A DNA stretch of 64,000 bases from Escarpia spicata (taxonomy: Eukaryota > Annelida > Polychaeta > Sabellida > Siboglinidae): the NCBI GenBank assembly GCA_963995525.1, contig OZ023211.1:1925384-1989383 (forward strand), read 5' to 3'. The notes under the pieces are model-generated. The model was not told the origin of the DNA. It was given only the letters and a program-made list of their open reading frames with translations, and did no database searches. Shown here piece by piece: positions 40,472 to 51,012 of the stretch (its first letter is position 1; the number at the start of each line of letters is the position of its first letter). The translations under genes were made by a program, and so were the position numbers.

Positions 40472-41104
40472 TTGACCACCACCCTTCCGTACGTAGACGT
40501 ACTGAAGGGGGTCGTCCGGAAATATACACGTACGCAGGCGCATGTACTCTTCCGTTTCCTGTTTCAGGTCGACGAAGAGATAGCCGTACGCCGTCGACGT
40601 CGCGTTTTTGAAAGACTCTATCATGTACTTGACCTCTCCCGGATACATCTGTTTCGCGAGGTGACCTACTTGACCAACGTCTCGGGGGTTCTTAAATAGT
40701 GCCAGGTATTGGGCGTTCAGGCTGATTGTGCGGTTTTCACCCCCTTTCGGAAACATGTTCTGTCGGAGTTGTACGACCGACGTATTACAATGATGACTTT
40801 TTTTAGTAAATAGCGCCGTCACCCCGCTATCGGCTTCCTCCATGAGGTCGTCGAGTACTAAAAGCGTCCTCTTTTTACCGTCTAAATACGTCGTAGTCGG
40901 CAGGCCGTCTACGAACTCTATTTCCGGAGACATAGACGCGTAGGCGGGCTGCCACTGCCCGTAACACCACAGGACTTTTTCGGGCGCCGGATCGATCATA
41001 GCGCTTCGTATCAGACGGTCGACGAACGTCGTCTTACCGCATCCCGTAGGCCCTGATACTATACACGTAAACGGATGCTTCAACAACGGTCCGCCCATTT
41101 TCAC
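40466..41104 (-). CDS. ATP: A32/FtsK-like genome-packaging ATPase
   Basis: 212 residues. Walker A GPTGCGKT at 18-25, Walker B LLVLDD at 81-86, and a downstream VQLRQNMF motif (111-118) with the polar residue expected for this family. It is expected to drive DNA into the capsid. The frame is intact. TTTTATAAA on the - strand (41144-41136) lies 32-40 nt upstream and falls inside the last codons of the NADAR-like gene. Confidence 0.93.
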   Translation of the reverse strand: MKMGGPLLKHPFTCIVSGPTGCGKTTFVDRLIRSAMIDPAPEKVLWCYGQWQPAYASMSPEIEFVDGLPTTTYLDGKKRTLLVLDDLMEEADSGVTALFTKKSHHCNTSVVQLRQNMFPKGGENRTISLNAQYLALFKNPRDVGQVGHLAKQMYPGEVKYMIESFKNATSTAYGYLFVDLKQETEEYMRLRTCIFPDDPLQYVYVRKGGGQL

Positions 41105-41126
41105 GACTGATACTGGCTGATGTTTT

Positions 41127-41582
41127 TTACGCGTCTTTATAAAAGGTGCGCACCTCCATCAACAGTTTACCGAGCTTGTTCTCGCCCTCGACGTCACCAA
41201 TCCTGGTACCCCAGAAACCCTCCCTACTCGGCACCCACTCCACCAATTCGGCGTCCCCGGTGGCCAACAGTTCGGCCTTCAACTCCCCACCGAACTTACT
41301 CATCAACAGCCCCTTCATACAGGCGACCCTAACGACGTTCCATTCGGTTCCCGTTCTCTTTTTTCGAATACCGTAACTGATTCGTTTCGCCGCGTAGGGC
41401 GATCGCACTCTTTTGATACACGCGGCGCATGCGAGGTCTTCGTTGAATAGCGCTTTCCTATACTGATAGGCGTGCTCGACGGATCGGAAGACCCGACCGT
41501 ACGCCGTCAATCGGCACCTGTACATATTCGACAAGAAGGAGCGCGAACCGCCAAACTTTATACGTTCCGACGATGACAACAT
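41127..41582 (-). CDS. NADAR (YbiA/DUF1768)-like N-glycosidase
   Basis: 151 residues, almost a pure NADAR domain. Family signatures in order: FLSNMYRC (16-23), FRSVEHAYQYRKA (32-44, with Glu36 as the expected catalytic-site acid), W81 and CMKGLLMSKF (88-97), LLATGDAELVEW (105-116), then FWGTRIGDVEGENKLGKLLM (123-142) with the WG, N and LGKLL residues. Known NADAR enzymes cleave N-glycosidic bonds in riboflavin-pathway intermediates, or remove ADP-ribose from guanine in DNA. What this one acts on is unknown. It is the rightmost Polinton gene, with its own TATA box at 41610-41618. It is intact and uses the element's GC-rich codons, so it belongs to the element rather than the host. Confidence 0.85.
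   Translation of the reverse strand: MLSSSERIKFGGSRSFLSNMYRCRLTAYGRVFRSVEHAYQYRKALFNEDLACAACIKRVRSPYAAKRISYGIRKKRTGTEWNVVRVACMKGLLMSKFGGELKAELLATGDAELVEWVPSREGFWGTRIGDVEGENKLGKLLMEVRTFYKDA
41136..41144 (-). promoter_or_regulatory. TATA box for the packaging ATPase
   Basis: TTTTATAAA on the - strand, within the 3' end of the NADAR-like frame. Confidence 0.55.
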
Positions 41583-41609
41583 GACTACTACCGATAAAAA
41601 CCGCTACCG

Positions 41610-41618
41610 CTTATATAG
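41610..41618 (-). promoter_or_regulatory. TATA box for the NADAR-like gene
   Basis: CTATATAAG on the - strand, 28-36 nt upstream of ATG 41582. Confidence 0.6.
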
Positions 41619-41743
41619 TCACGGACGTACGGATCCGAAATCTTGCGATCCCTAGTCGCGCCCAGGACAGGCGCCGGCTTCTACGAGTACTTCGATCGCT
41701 AGTCGTTGATCGCTTAGGACGTTGATCGCTAGGTGTGACTTGG

Positions 41744-42001
41744 GTTAATCGCTAGATGGCGTTATCACGTAACTAGGGACGCTGTTATTAATCGCTAGAG
41801 GGCGCCTGTCATTCACAAAAAAAGTGACAGGCCATCAATCACGTTTTTTATAACTAGGATCCCGATTCCACTCAGGTTACCAAAAAGCCTTTGATCTTTT
41901 TTTTATAAGTAGGATCCCGATTTTGAAATCGACGTTTTTTATGCACGTACCTAGATACAAAAGGGGGCGTGTCCTCGACTGTGTGTATCCTCTATACTAC
42001 T
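41744..42001 (-). repeat. Right terminal inverted repeat
   Basis: The reverse complement matches the left TIR from its very end (CTATACTACT at 41992-42001) inward to about 41744. The inner ~60 nt contain the CTAGTTACG/CCATCTAGCG motifs that are tandemly repeated at the left end. Confidence 0.95.
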
Positions 42002-42009
42002 CGTGTGTG

Positions 42010-42170
42010 TGTGTGTACAGTTAGGCATATGGTGTCTCGAATTTACGTAGTTTTAGCTAACTTATTTTTGTGAAGTATCAGTAGGCTTTATTGCTGCTAC
42101 AATATACATTTTGCCGACAAGACGCGTCACTGTTCGGAAAACAAATTTGTCAGTTCTTTCTTTGAAGTAA
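42010..42170 (+). repeat. Block repeated at 43430-43590 (copy 1)
   Basis: TAGGCATATGGTGT, TGAAGTA and TTTTGCCGAC and GCGTCACTGTTC blocks recur in the same order at 43430-43590 with about one difference per 6-8 bases. Both copies start beside GT-rich microsatellite sequence. Confidence 0.8.
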
Positions 42171-42174
42171 TTAT

Positions 42175-42960
42175 TTACTTAGGCCTGTTTTCTCGCTGAG
42201 GGCAATAGGCCATCGACCATGGTCCCCCACTCTAGTCTGTTTGATGCCATTTTCTCGAGTTCTCTGCCGATGTATCCCATCTGCTTTCTTTCGCTTTCCG
42301 TGTCTTTCTGTCGGGTGTTTCTTGGCCTTCCTCTTCTTCTCGTCCCTGGTGTGTTCCATGTAATTGCTTGACGTGTGATGTTTGTTGTATGTTTCCTGCG
42401 TGTATGTCCTATCCACCTCCGTGTCAAAAAGGTAAAAGTGAGTTCTTATACAGCGCAGTATCCATACCCCGGGACTGCTCAAAGTGCTTTAATTACCCTT
42501 TACTACCTCCACCATCTCGACTTCTCTGGGAAGCATTTAGCCACACTGCAATGAATGCACGAAGACTATTGGTACACAAATATCCACATCACTGTCTTTC
42601 GCCAAGTACTCATTCATACAGCTGAGTGAACTGAAGCAATGTTGAGTAAACGGACTTGTCCAAGGTTCAACACCGCCGCACAGGATTCGAACCCGCGTTG
42701 TCTCAGTCGAGGGTCCGGAACTCTTATCGCTGCGTTATTGCGCTCCACTAATGTCATCTTCTTTATTTCGACTTCTATTGGTAGTTGTTTGGTCTATTCC
42801 CATAGTGTAGTATTGGGCATCTTGTCTGACCACTTTAGATGTAGGGTTCTGCGCAGACATTTGTTGATGAAAGTCCTTTTTAGTATTTTCTGTGTAATTC
42901 ACCGTGTCTCCGAGCCATATAGTAATACTGACTTGAGATTTGAGTTATATATCCTCAGTT
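42175..42960 (-). mobile_element. Non-LTR retrotransposon 3' end, split by a SINE
   Basis: On the - strand, 42960-42752 reads LKSVLLYGSETR, then FINKCLRRTLHLKWSDKM, and 42426-42175 continues RRWIGHTRRK, NITRQAITWNTPGTRRRGRP and MVDGLLPS. This is the C-terminal tail that follows RT in a common LINE group of marine invertebrates. A SINE occupies 42427-42751, exactly between EIKK and RRWIGHT. Stops show the copy is dead. Confidence 0.82.
42427..42751 (-). repeat. SINE copy 3, nested in the LINE
   Basis: Same family as 3446-3730, inverted. The B box GGTTCGAATCC is at 42693-42683, while the A box is degenerate. It is flanked by TGTCA at 42422-42426 and 42752-42756, a probable 5-bp target duplication. 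Confidence 0.85.
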
Positions 42961-43019
42961 TGGTGTTAAGCTTTATTTGTTTTGCCTTTCAAATGTTTCT
43001 CAAAATGACCCGTGCGTGC

Positions 43020-43390
43020 ATGATGCGTGGTGCGTGGTGCGTGGTGCGTGGTGCGTGGTGCTTGGTGCGTGGTGCGTGGTGCGTGGTGCGTGGTGCGTGG
43101 TGCGTGGTGCGTGGTGCGTGGTGAGTGGTGCGTGGTGCGTGGTGCGTGGTGCGTGGTGAGTGGTGCGTGGTGCGTGGTGCGTGGTGCGTGGTGCGTGGTG
43201 CGTGGTGCGTGGTGCGTGGTGCGTGGTGCGTGGTGCGTGGTGCGTGGTGCGTGGTGAGTGGTTCGTGGTGCGTGGTGCGTGGTGCGTGGTGCGTGGTGCG
43301 TGGTGCGTGGTGCGTGGTGCGTGGTGCGTGGTGCGTGGTGCGTGGTTCGTGGTGCGTGGTTCGTGGTGCGTGGTGCGTGGTGCGTGTATG
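43020..43390. repeat. 7-bp satellite (GCGTGGT)n, ~53 copies
   Basis: An almost perfect array of GCGTGGT with a few variant units (GAGTGGT, TTCGTGG). All six frames are open because 7 is not a multiple of 3 and no frame contains a stop. These frames are artefacts. Confidence 0.97.
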
Positions 43391-43429
43391 TATGTGTGTA
43401 TGTATGCATTTGCGTGCATGCGTGGGTGT

Positions 43430-43590
43430 AATACGTGTAGGCATATGGTGTTTTTCGAATTTATGTCGTTTTAACTAACGTTGTGTTTTTAGTGAAGTAA
43501 CTGTAGGCGTTATTGCTAGTACAATATATTTTGCCGACGAGATGCGTCACTGTTCTTGGAACAAATATGTTATTTATTTCTTAGAGGTAC
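43430..43590 (+). repeat. Block repeated at 42010-42170 (copy 2)
   Basis: A diverged copy of the block beside the Polinton's right end. The two copies bracket the LINE/SINE and the 7-bp satellite. Confidence 0.8.
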
Positions 43591-46103
43591 CCGCATTATA
43601 ATTGGAAAACACCCTGCCCACAATATCTTCCTAAATGCAACTATAATTGAGACAACGTATACACGAGTGTGCATGTGTTTGGGTACTCGGTATGTTAAAC
43701 TTTTCCTCCTAGACGATTTGCATAGCAGACACCAAAAGTATGGATTCATGTTTTAAAACAACGTCAACATACCTATAAGTAGTGTAGACTATCTTTAATA
43801 ATGGACGTCTTTCTAACCGTATTTACGTAGATGTATAGCTGTAGGCGCAATACTTATGGAGAGCACTTGACAGACGGAACTAACGATACATAGGGCGAAA
43901 CACACAACTAATTATTAATTGTACTGACCGCGAATAGGAAAATATTGTGACATATTAAACGTGGTCCTAATCGTATCAATGTTCAGTGATCAACTGAATA
44001 TAAACAGAAGCATGGAAGCCAACACAATTACAAAGACACGGTCTTACCTTTCGAGCCGGTTGTCCGGAATCAGCAGTCAGAATTTTCATCGGGCAGCTGG
44101 GTGGCGTCGTAAACGAGACTTTGGAAATTCATCGGTGATGCTCCACCGTGTTTCCTTTCAGGCCGGTGATTATATCAATGCTGGGTGGTAGTGGTGAATC
44201 CGAGTTCTGGATGCGATTAAGTTTCTCCGCGCTGCAAAGAAGAAAGACGCTGGATAACCCACAGTGATATCGATCGCCGGTGTTGGAGGTTCACGACATT
44301 CACACCCCAGATACGATAAAATTTTCCGTCTTGGGCCAAAGTTGGCAGAGCATGACAGCCTATAGCTTGGAATGCCAACACGTTGATAGGCCAGTGCTAG
44401 GACAAGCACCGGAACTGCCATTGTTGGACCAATATTGGCCCGATCTTGTTGGCTGCCAACATTGGCCCAATATAGTAACATACATTAGGCCAATATTGGG
44501 CCCATTTGGAAATGTTATCTGGGAAATCGCCAAGAATGCGAAACGACACGAGACCGCAACAATTAACTCTCCAAAAACTACCCCATCGGCACCGCGAAAA
44601 ATCTCCTACACTACCCTCCCCCGCCACAGTGACAGTCTCCGACACTACCTCCTCCCTCAACTACGCAACTGGCCTGTCAATTGGCGGTTTTGGTGAGCCT
44701 CAGGCGCCCCCCTCCAGTATTCATCAAGTTCTGACACCCGTAGGCCCCTTCATGTAGGTTATATGAATCAACTAATTTATTTCAATGGTATGATAATGAA
44801 AAATATATCTTTAAAGTTTATATGGAAACACCTTTAGTTATAAATTTCTTCGATGCAGTGCGTACTGCAAGGGATGTATTGATATTACAGTTTCTAGACG
44901 ATCACACCTGACCACCCGGCTACTTAGCATAATCTACGTTTTTCTTAGCGAAGTTGCGGTTAAGCAAAGTATGAAAATTATCGATATCGTTCTTCGTCTA
45001 TACACAGTCTACAATAAAGTCCGCCTGGTTTTGTAGTGTCCTTGCATTTCAATGTCACTTTCCTGAACACCATTATAAACTTGTTTCACATATTATGCAA
45101 GTTTAATTTTTTTTGCAAAAGACGAAACATTATATCTGCAGGCTCAGAGGCGAATTAAGATATATCGGGGCCCTGGGACAAGTTTGAATTGTGAGACCCC
45201 CACCAAAAAACAAGGAGCACTGGGCCCTGGAATAAACGTTGTTCAAACCTGATTACCCTGGATCTTGGGACCCTGGAATGATTTTATTCTTGTGCCCCAT
45301 AAGCTCGTAGTCAAGGAATTTTGTTTCACTTCAGTGAGCCCCCGGGAGCTCTGGTCCTTGGTTTTTTCATCGGCGCTCCGGGAGCTCCTGACCGTGAGGT
45401 ACGTGACCCAGTCAGGGACGGACCCATAGAGAATAGTCTAGGGGAACTTCCAAATGTACCCCCTTGAGGATCGCCATAAAACCTCCACTGAACCAAATTC
45501 GTATTGGATAGGCTGAGCCGGGGCTTCAGCATGACTCCGATGTCGAGTTATCGCGCTATCGTGATGTCGCCACTCCGCCGTCGCGCTGTCGGATCTTGAC
45601 ATTGGAAGAGCTAGCGTGGGGGTATTATTGAAGAATTTTTTTGCCAAAGCTTCAACACCACGCTGCCGGATCTTGACATCGGAATACGATAGGGGAGTGT
45701 TGTTGAACATTTATTCACAATGTCGGAGCTCACCAAAACATCCAATTGCACCCCCTAACCTAAGACTAACCTAAGCGGGGCCACTTTCCAAAGTCTAGGG
45801 GGCACACAACGGGGGCACATTACAAAGATGTATGGGGCACCCCACTCTAGCGCAGGCATCGTGAGATCAAAAGAGTAGGGAGCACGTGCCCCCAGACCTC
45901 CCCTGGATCCGCCTATGTCAGTTATGGTAACTCGCAACCGGTGTCCCAAGGCGCGCGAGGATGGACGCTTGTCGTGAATGTGCAACATAGAATTGGCGCA
46001 TGCTTATACTGGCGCGACATTCACAGGAAGTTGCACACTGCGTAGCTACGGATTGACGTATTAACAATTGGTGATGACGTCACTTTTTCCCACTTGAAAA
46101 CCA
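43591..46103. other. Non-coding DNA, minor repeats only
   Basis: No gene recognised. Between about 44415 and 44505 the palindrome CCAATATTGGCCC and relatives occur several times. The stretch 45140-45920 is GC-richer with many short open frames but no similarity I can name. Confidence 0.5.
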
Positions 46104-46265
46104 GGGGCCGGTTTCATGAAGCGACTAAGAACGTTCTTAACGCTAAGATGATTGTTTTAGTAAATTACGTGATTTTTTTTAAATATAAGCGAACATAGGA
46201 GTTTACACAAACACGTGATGCTAAGTAATTGCGTAACTTTAAGTACGCTTCATGAAACCGGCCCC
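46104..46265. mobile_element. Short MITE with 20-bp terminal inverted repeats
   Basis: GGGGCCGGTTTCATGAAGCG (46104-46123) is the perfect reverse complement of 46246-46265. The 162-bp interior is AT-rich with ACGTTCTTAACGCTAAG-type sequence. A target duplication is not obvious. Confidence 0.8.
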
Positions 46266-46289
46266 AGAGGCGAACTAATTCGAAGTAGT

Positions 46290-46870
46290 TCCGCGGCAGT
46301 ACATATAATAATAATAAGATAACTTCTATTGCACCTAAATCATTGGAGCAAATCACCTAAATCACCAAGCTCAGAGGCTGATAGAAACAAAAGGATTAGT
46401 CAATCTCAAAATCCATTAACAGTATTCCAGTTGTCAACAGATGGGTTAAGGCGCTAGGGAGCTATAGTGGATAAGCAAGGTTGTAAAGATAAGTTTTTAA
46501 ATGAAGACGGTATTTTGTAATATTTTCTACTGATCTAACACTAAGAGGGAGCATATTCCAAAGAGTTGGTGCAGCAGTAAAAAAAAATTTGTTCCAATGT
46601 TAGTGTTGACTCTAGGAATAAAAAGTAGGTCAGAACTAGATGATCGAAGCTGGATAGGTTTTCTGACAGGAGTAAAGAGAGAATGCAAATAAGATGGTTA
46701 CTTACTGGACAACGCCTGATATGTAATGGTACAGATCTTAAATATTATACGATATCGTACAGGAATCCAGTGCAAAGACTTCTAAATTGGTACAGAAAAA
46801 CGAGGAGATTTTGTAACTACAGATGTTTTCATCGTCTTTGTTTTCTTCTTATTATTATTATTATTATTAC
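46290..46870. other. LINE 3'-UTR-like sequence
   Basis: The stretch around 46540-46600 (ATATTCCAAAGAGTTGGTGC and an A-run) resembles the 3' untranslated block at 23080-23160 (GAAATGAATTCCATAGTCATG, - strand LINE). It is probably an eroded LINE end in - orientation. Confidence 0.4.
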
Positions 46871-48953
46871 ATCGCTTTCTTGTTGTCGCAGTAAACGGTC
46901 ACGATGACTTCGACATGTGGACTACACCAGTTCTACAGTGCGTGCAATACGGCAACAGGACCATGCAAGTTCACGAAGCGGCTGCAAAGCTTTAGGCTTA
47001 GACACATTTCGAACATATGGACTCATCGTTTACCGTCCGCCTCCCTCTAAACGATACGGTTTTAAGAACAGTGTGTTTTTTGACGAGTGGAGTTTGTACT
47101 TGGACCGCCTTGCTGTTATAACCAACGATGTAATCATAACAGGTGACCTTAATTTCCACATCGACAACTTTAATGATGCAGATGCGGTGCGCTTCAATGG
47201 CACGTTGGAAGCTCACGGATTGGTACAACACGTGGTGGGACCCACACAAGATGGGCCATACCTTGGACATAGTCATCATCCGAGACATTAGTACCTTGTT
47301 GATCGGGATGCCAACAGTTTCTGGGCCTTGTCTTGATGACACAAAGGGCAACCTTTCCGGCTACAATCTGACTGTGTGTTTTACAATTAACTTAACGAAG
47401 TCAGACAGCGTTCGCCAGCAGGTCACTTTCAGGAAGCTTCGGGACATTTGTATTCCGGAATTTATCAAGGATTTAAGTCCAATTTTGAACAACATTGATA
47501 AGCCGCTAGATGACCTTGTACACGCCTATACTACGGGAATTGAAGCGGTTGTCAACCAACACCCTCCCGTGCAAAGAAAGTTGATAACACTGAGACCAAA
47601 CGCGCAATTCTGTTCAGATGAACTGAGACACGCCAAACACGCGCCCAGGCGAGCAGAGAGGGTATGGCGGCGAACCAAACTCACCCGTCATCGGCAGCTG
47701 TTCAGGGAGCAATGCAATGCAGTTAACAAACTGATGATCAGTGCAAAGAAAACATTCTTTTCTACAAAGATCAGAGACTGCGGCAAGGATTAGAAACAAC
47801 TGTTCAAATTAACGAGACATTTGATGGGTAATACGGGACACGTAACATCGATACCGGCAACCCAAGTGATATCTACGAAACAGCATTGGACGATGACGCC
47901 GTGTTTGACGGAATCCCGCTTCAAAGGTTTCTGCCAGCCACCCATGATGAGGTGACGCGAATAATCACAAACTCACCCAACAAGTCATGTGATACAGACC
48001 CGATTCCTACGTGGCTTTTGATACAGTGTCTGGATCATTTCGTGCCGTTGATTACAGCCATTATGAACAAATCATTGGCAACGTCAGTGGTCCCCGTGTG
48101 TTTCAAACGTGCAACTGTGAGACCATTGCTTAAAAAACCGGCCCTCGATAAGGAAGTTATATCTACACGATATTCACCAATCGGCGTACCGCAATGATTA
48201 ATCAACCGAGACAGCTCTAGTGAAAGTCCAGAACGACATCGCAGAAGCTCTTGATCAAAAACGTGTAGTCGTCCTGGTCATGCTGGATCTGTCCAGTGCG
48301 TTTGACGTCATCGACCATGGCATCATAATAAAGCCTTTTTAACACTCATTTGGCGTGACTGCAGAAGCCCAGGATTGGATGAGATCCTACATTAGCGGCA
48401 GAACACAATGTGTATCGGGTCGGCCTCGCAACTTCGTTTAACGCACATCTATGTTGCGGCGTGCCACAAGGATCTGTGTTGGGACCGAAACTATACTGCA
48501 TGTACATTAAATCACTTGGAGATATAGTGCATAACGATAATCCTCGTTGCCACTGTTATGCAGACGATACACAAATATATTTATCCATGAAGCCCGACGA
48601 GAACTGGGCCAGTGAAAGGTCAGCCATTGAATCCTGTGTGGCGGATGTTGGCGGGTGGATGAATAGAAACATATTAAAATTGAACAAAGGAAAAAACCGA
48701 ACTGATTGTGTTTTGTGAATCTGTAAGATTCTAGTCCAGGCACTGGTAACATCTCGCCTGGACTATGGTAACGCGCTGCTGTAAGGTTTGCCTCAGGTAT
48801 ACAAAAATGCGCTGCTCGCCTAATCACCAGGACACGCAAGAGCGAACTACATTGGCTGCCAGTGAAATACCGGCTTAGCATTAAGATCAACACTTATACT
48901 TATAAACTGCTCAACGGATTGGCACCGGCATACATGAGTGACATTGTGCAGAC

Positions 48954-51012
48954 CAGGGCATTTTTTACGTACAAAGTGGGGGGCATTGCCCCCCAGCCCA
49001 TTCGTTAGAGGCATCGAGCATTTTCAAAAAGGCGTATTTAGTTATATTTCCTGTTCCGTAACTAGATGCCAGGTTACAATTTTCATGTTAGATGGTGAGG
49101 TTTACATTCGACTTGAAACAAGGCGTTTTTAACGTACAAAGCCATTTTGTTCCAAAGGGCAATGTGTCTACAAAAGACCAACTTACTGATATGGATATGA
49201 GGTGTTCGTTGTCATGCATTCGCCAGAGAAGAGCGGAGCCCCTGAACTACTTGAAGCGGTGAACAAAGCTCTGGATCTGATAGGAGGTAAAGACACAAAG
49301 CTGGTTGGTGTCACCACGGCGAGGCGGCAAACACCGGCAGATAAGGTGGACTATGGCGTCTGCTTGCTGACCAAATGCAGAGAGGTTTGGCAACATTCTG
49401 GTGTGCTGCGAACTGGTCTGACTTAGCTATTGAGTCCGTCGTCAGCACCATACCTGAGTTGGGAATCTGGAAGTCCAATCTATTGGGACTCGTACGATTC
49501 TTCCGGACGCCGATACGGATGAAGATGTTGTCAGCTCAGGCCGGGAATGTCAAACAGTTCCCCCGGCACCACGATGTCAGGTTTGCCCAACACGAGCGCT
49601 GCAGCTGGTTGATGCTGTGCTGAACAACCTACCAGCTTGCATTATGGTGTGGGAACAGATGCAGGCGCTAGAAAGTACCAGCGACAGAAAGGAGAAGGCT
49701 GAAGCCAAAGGGTTCCTGAAAACCTGGAACCACCAACAAACGTGGATCACCGCACTGAGGGGCGACATCCTGGAGATATTTGAAACACTCCAGAAGAAGT
49801 TGCAAAGGAGTGATTTGTTCATCAGCGATCTTAAGAAGTTGAACCTAATGAGGGATGGACCATTCCCGGGAAGAAGGGAGGAGAAAGTGAGTTGTCCAAC
49901 CGATAACACAAAACAGAACCTGACACAACGAAAGTGTAATCACCAGTTCGTTTGCACAAACCGCCGCTACAGACGAGCAATCAGGTTGGAGGTCGTGCAA
50001 GCATCGCACGAATACCTGTCTGAACGCATGCATCCGGAGCAGGAGGACGTCATCAAAGACATGAAGGTGTTAGTGATGTCACGCAGTCTGAGGTCATTCG
50101 TTGAGCATGGTGTGCGCGCCGTCAGGCGCCTTTCCCCGGATGAGGCATCTGACTTTGCGGACTGGGCAGCCGAGCAGTGGGAAAACGTGATGAATGTGCC
50201 ATTCTTGCATGATGACTGTGATGTAGGCTGTAAGTTGACTGTCAGACTGCGCCAACTTCTGCCAGTCACAACAGGTTCAGTTCAGAAGGTGTTGGCATCT
50301 CTGGCGTGCACGAGCCTTCACTTTATGCAGACCGAAAGGATCGTGAGCCACCACAACCTCGTGGTCGATAATCACCGCACCAATATGAACGAGGACACGA
50401 GAAATGCCCGACTCACGGTGGCACTGAATGGTGTGGGCACCGCCTACTATGACCCTCGAGTCGCTGTCATCAAATTCTTGGAGAAGACAAGAAGATGCGG
50501 GGCTCCACACTGGGACGTCTTCAGACAGCGTGAATTCGTTAGGAAATTCATGCGCGAAACGGGACTCGTCTAGTCAAATTGAGACAACTATCAAACGTTC
50601 TGACTTGCAGGATACGTATGCTGTTTCAATGACTATTGCATGTATTGGTTGTAATAAAATATGTTTCTAGGATATACGTGTAACATCTAGTTTCATACCA
50701 AGATGCAGTTGTCGCTAGCCGTAGGCGCCGCAAGTGTTTACTCCTGTTTTATACAAGTTTAAGGAATGCCTCCGTGTTCCTTCGTACAATTCCATGTTAG
50801 ACGACTTTGTCCACTTATGAAAGTCCTTGGCACAAACTGTCCAAATACATGGATGCAAAGATAACGACACATTGTATTAAGCTTTCGTACATGCCTAAGG
50901 GTTATGTACATATTCATTAATGCTTGCGTAAACTCCCCTTTTTACCCATTAGACGTGCCCTTTTAAGACTTTGCCCCCCCCCCCCCAGTGAACATTCAAT
51001 AAAAACGCCCTG
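48954..51012 (+). mobile_element. hAT DNA transposon, 2,059 bp
   Basis: The ends are CAGGGCATTTTT on the left and AAAAACGCCCTG on the right, a short inverted repeat of hAT type. Flanking 8-bp sequences GTGCAGAC (48946-48953) and ATGCAGAA (51013-51020) match at six of eight positions, fitting an aged 8-bp duplication. The interior encodes a hAT-type transposase remnant. It sits inside a LINE and therefore postdates it. Confidence 0.85.
49202..50573 (+). pseudogene. hAT transposase remnant (ZNF862/KIAA1586-like group)
   Basis: The first part reads MHSPEKSGAPELLEAVNKAL (49214 onward), then shifts frame into CAANWSDLAIESVVSTIPEL. A 318-codon frame (49617-50573) follows, ending in the dimerisation-like region with TERIVSHHNLVVDNHRTN, ARLTVALNGVGTAYYDPR and AVIKFLEKTRR. 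That last region is characteristic of an invertebrate hAT subgroup. Frame breaks and the missing N-terminal zinc finger make it non-functional. Confidence 0.75.

Larger units (their letters stand above)
25545..42001. mobile_element. Maverick/Polinton element (adintovirus-like), 16,457 bp
   Basis: A complete self-synthesising DNA element. The ends are inverted repeats starting AGTAGTATAG, typical of Polintons in beginning with AG, flanked by exact 6-bp duplications CGTGTG (25539-25544, 42002-42007). Its genes include protein-primed PolB, retroviral-type integrase, A32/FtsK-like ATPase, adenain-like protease, double-jelly-roll capsid, penton and several conserved small proteins, plus RPA-like and NADAR-like proteins. 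Virion genes are all on the - strand. PolB and the early-type genes are on the + strand, except one - strand gene near the left end. Outer TIR identity over ~197 nt and the exact duplication imply a recent insertion. It is much more GC-rich than the flanks. Confidence 0.97.

Noticed and set aside
42966..43478. Long frames of repeated APRTTHH or VVRGAWC
   Set aside because: Six-frame translation of a 7-bp satellite that contains no stop in any frame.
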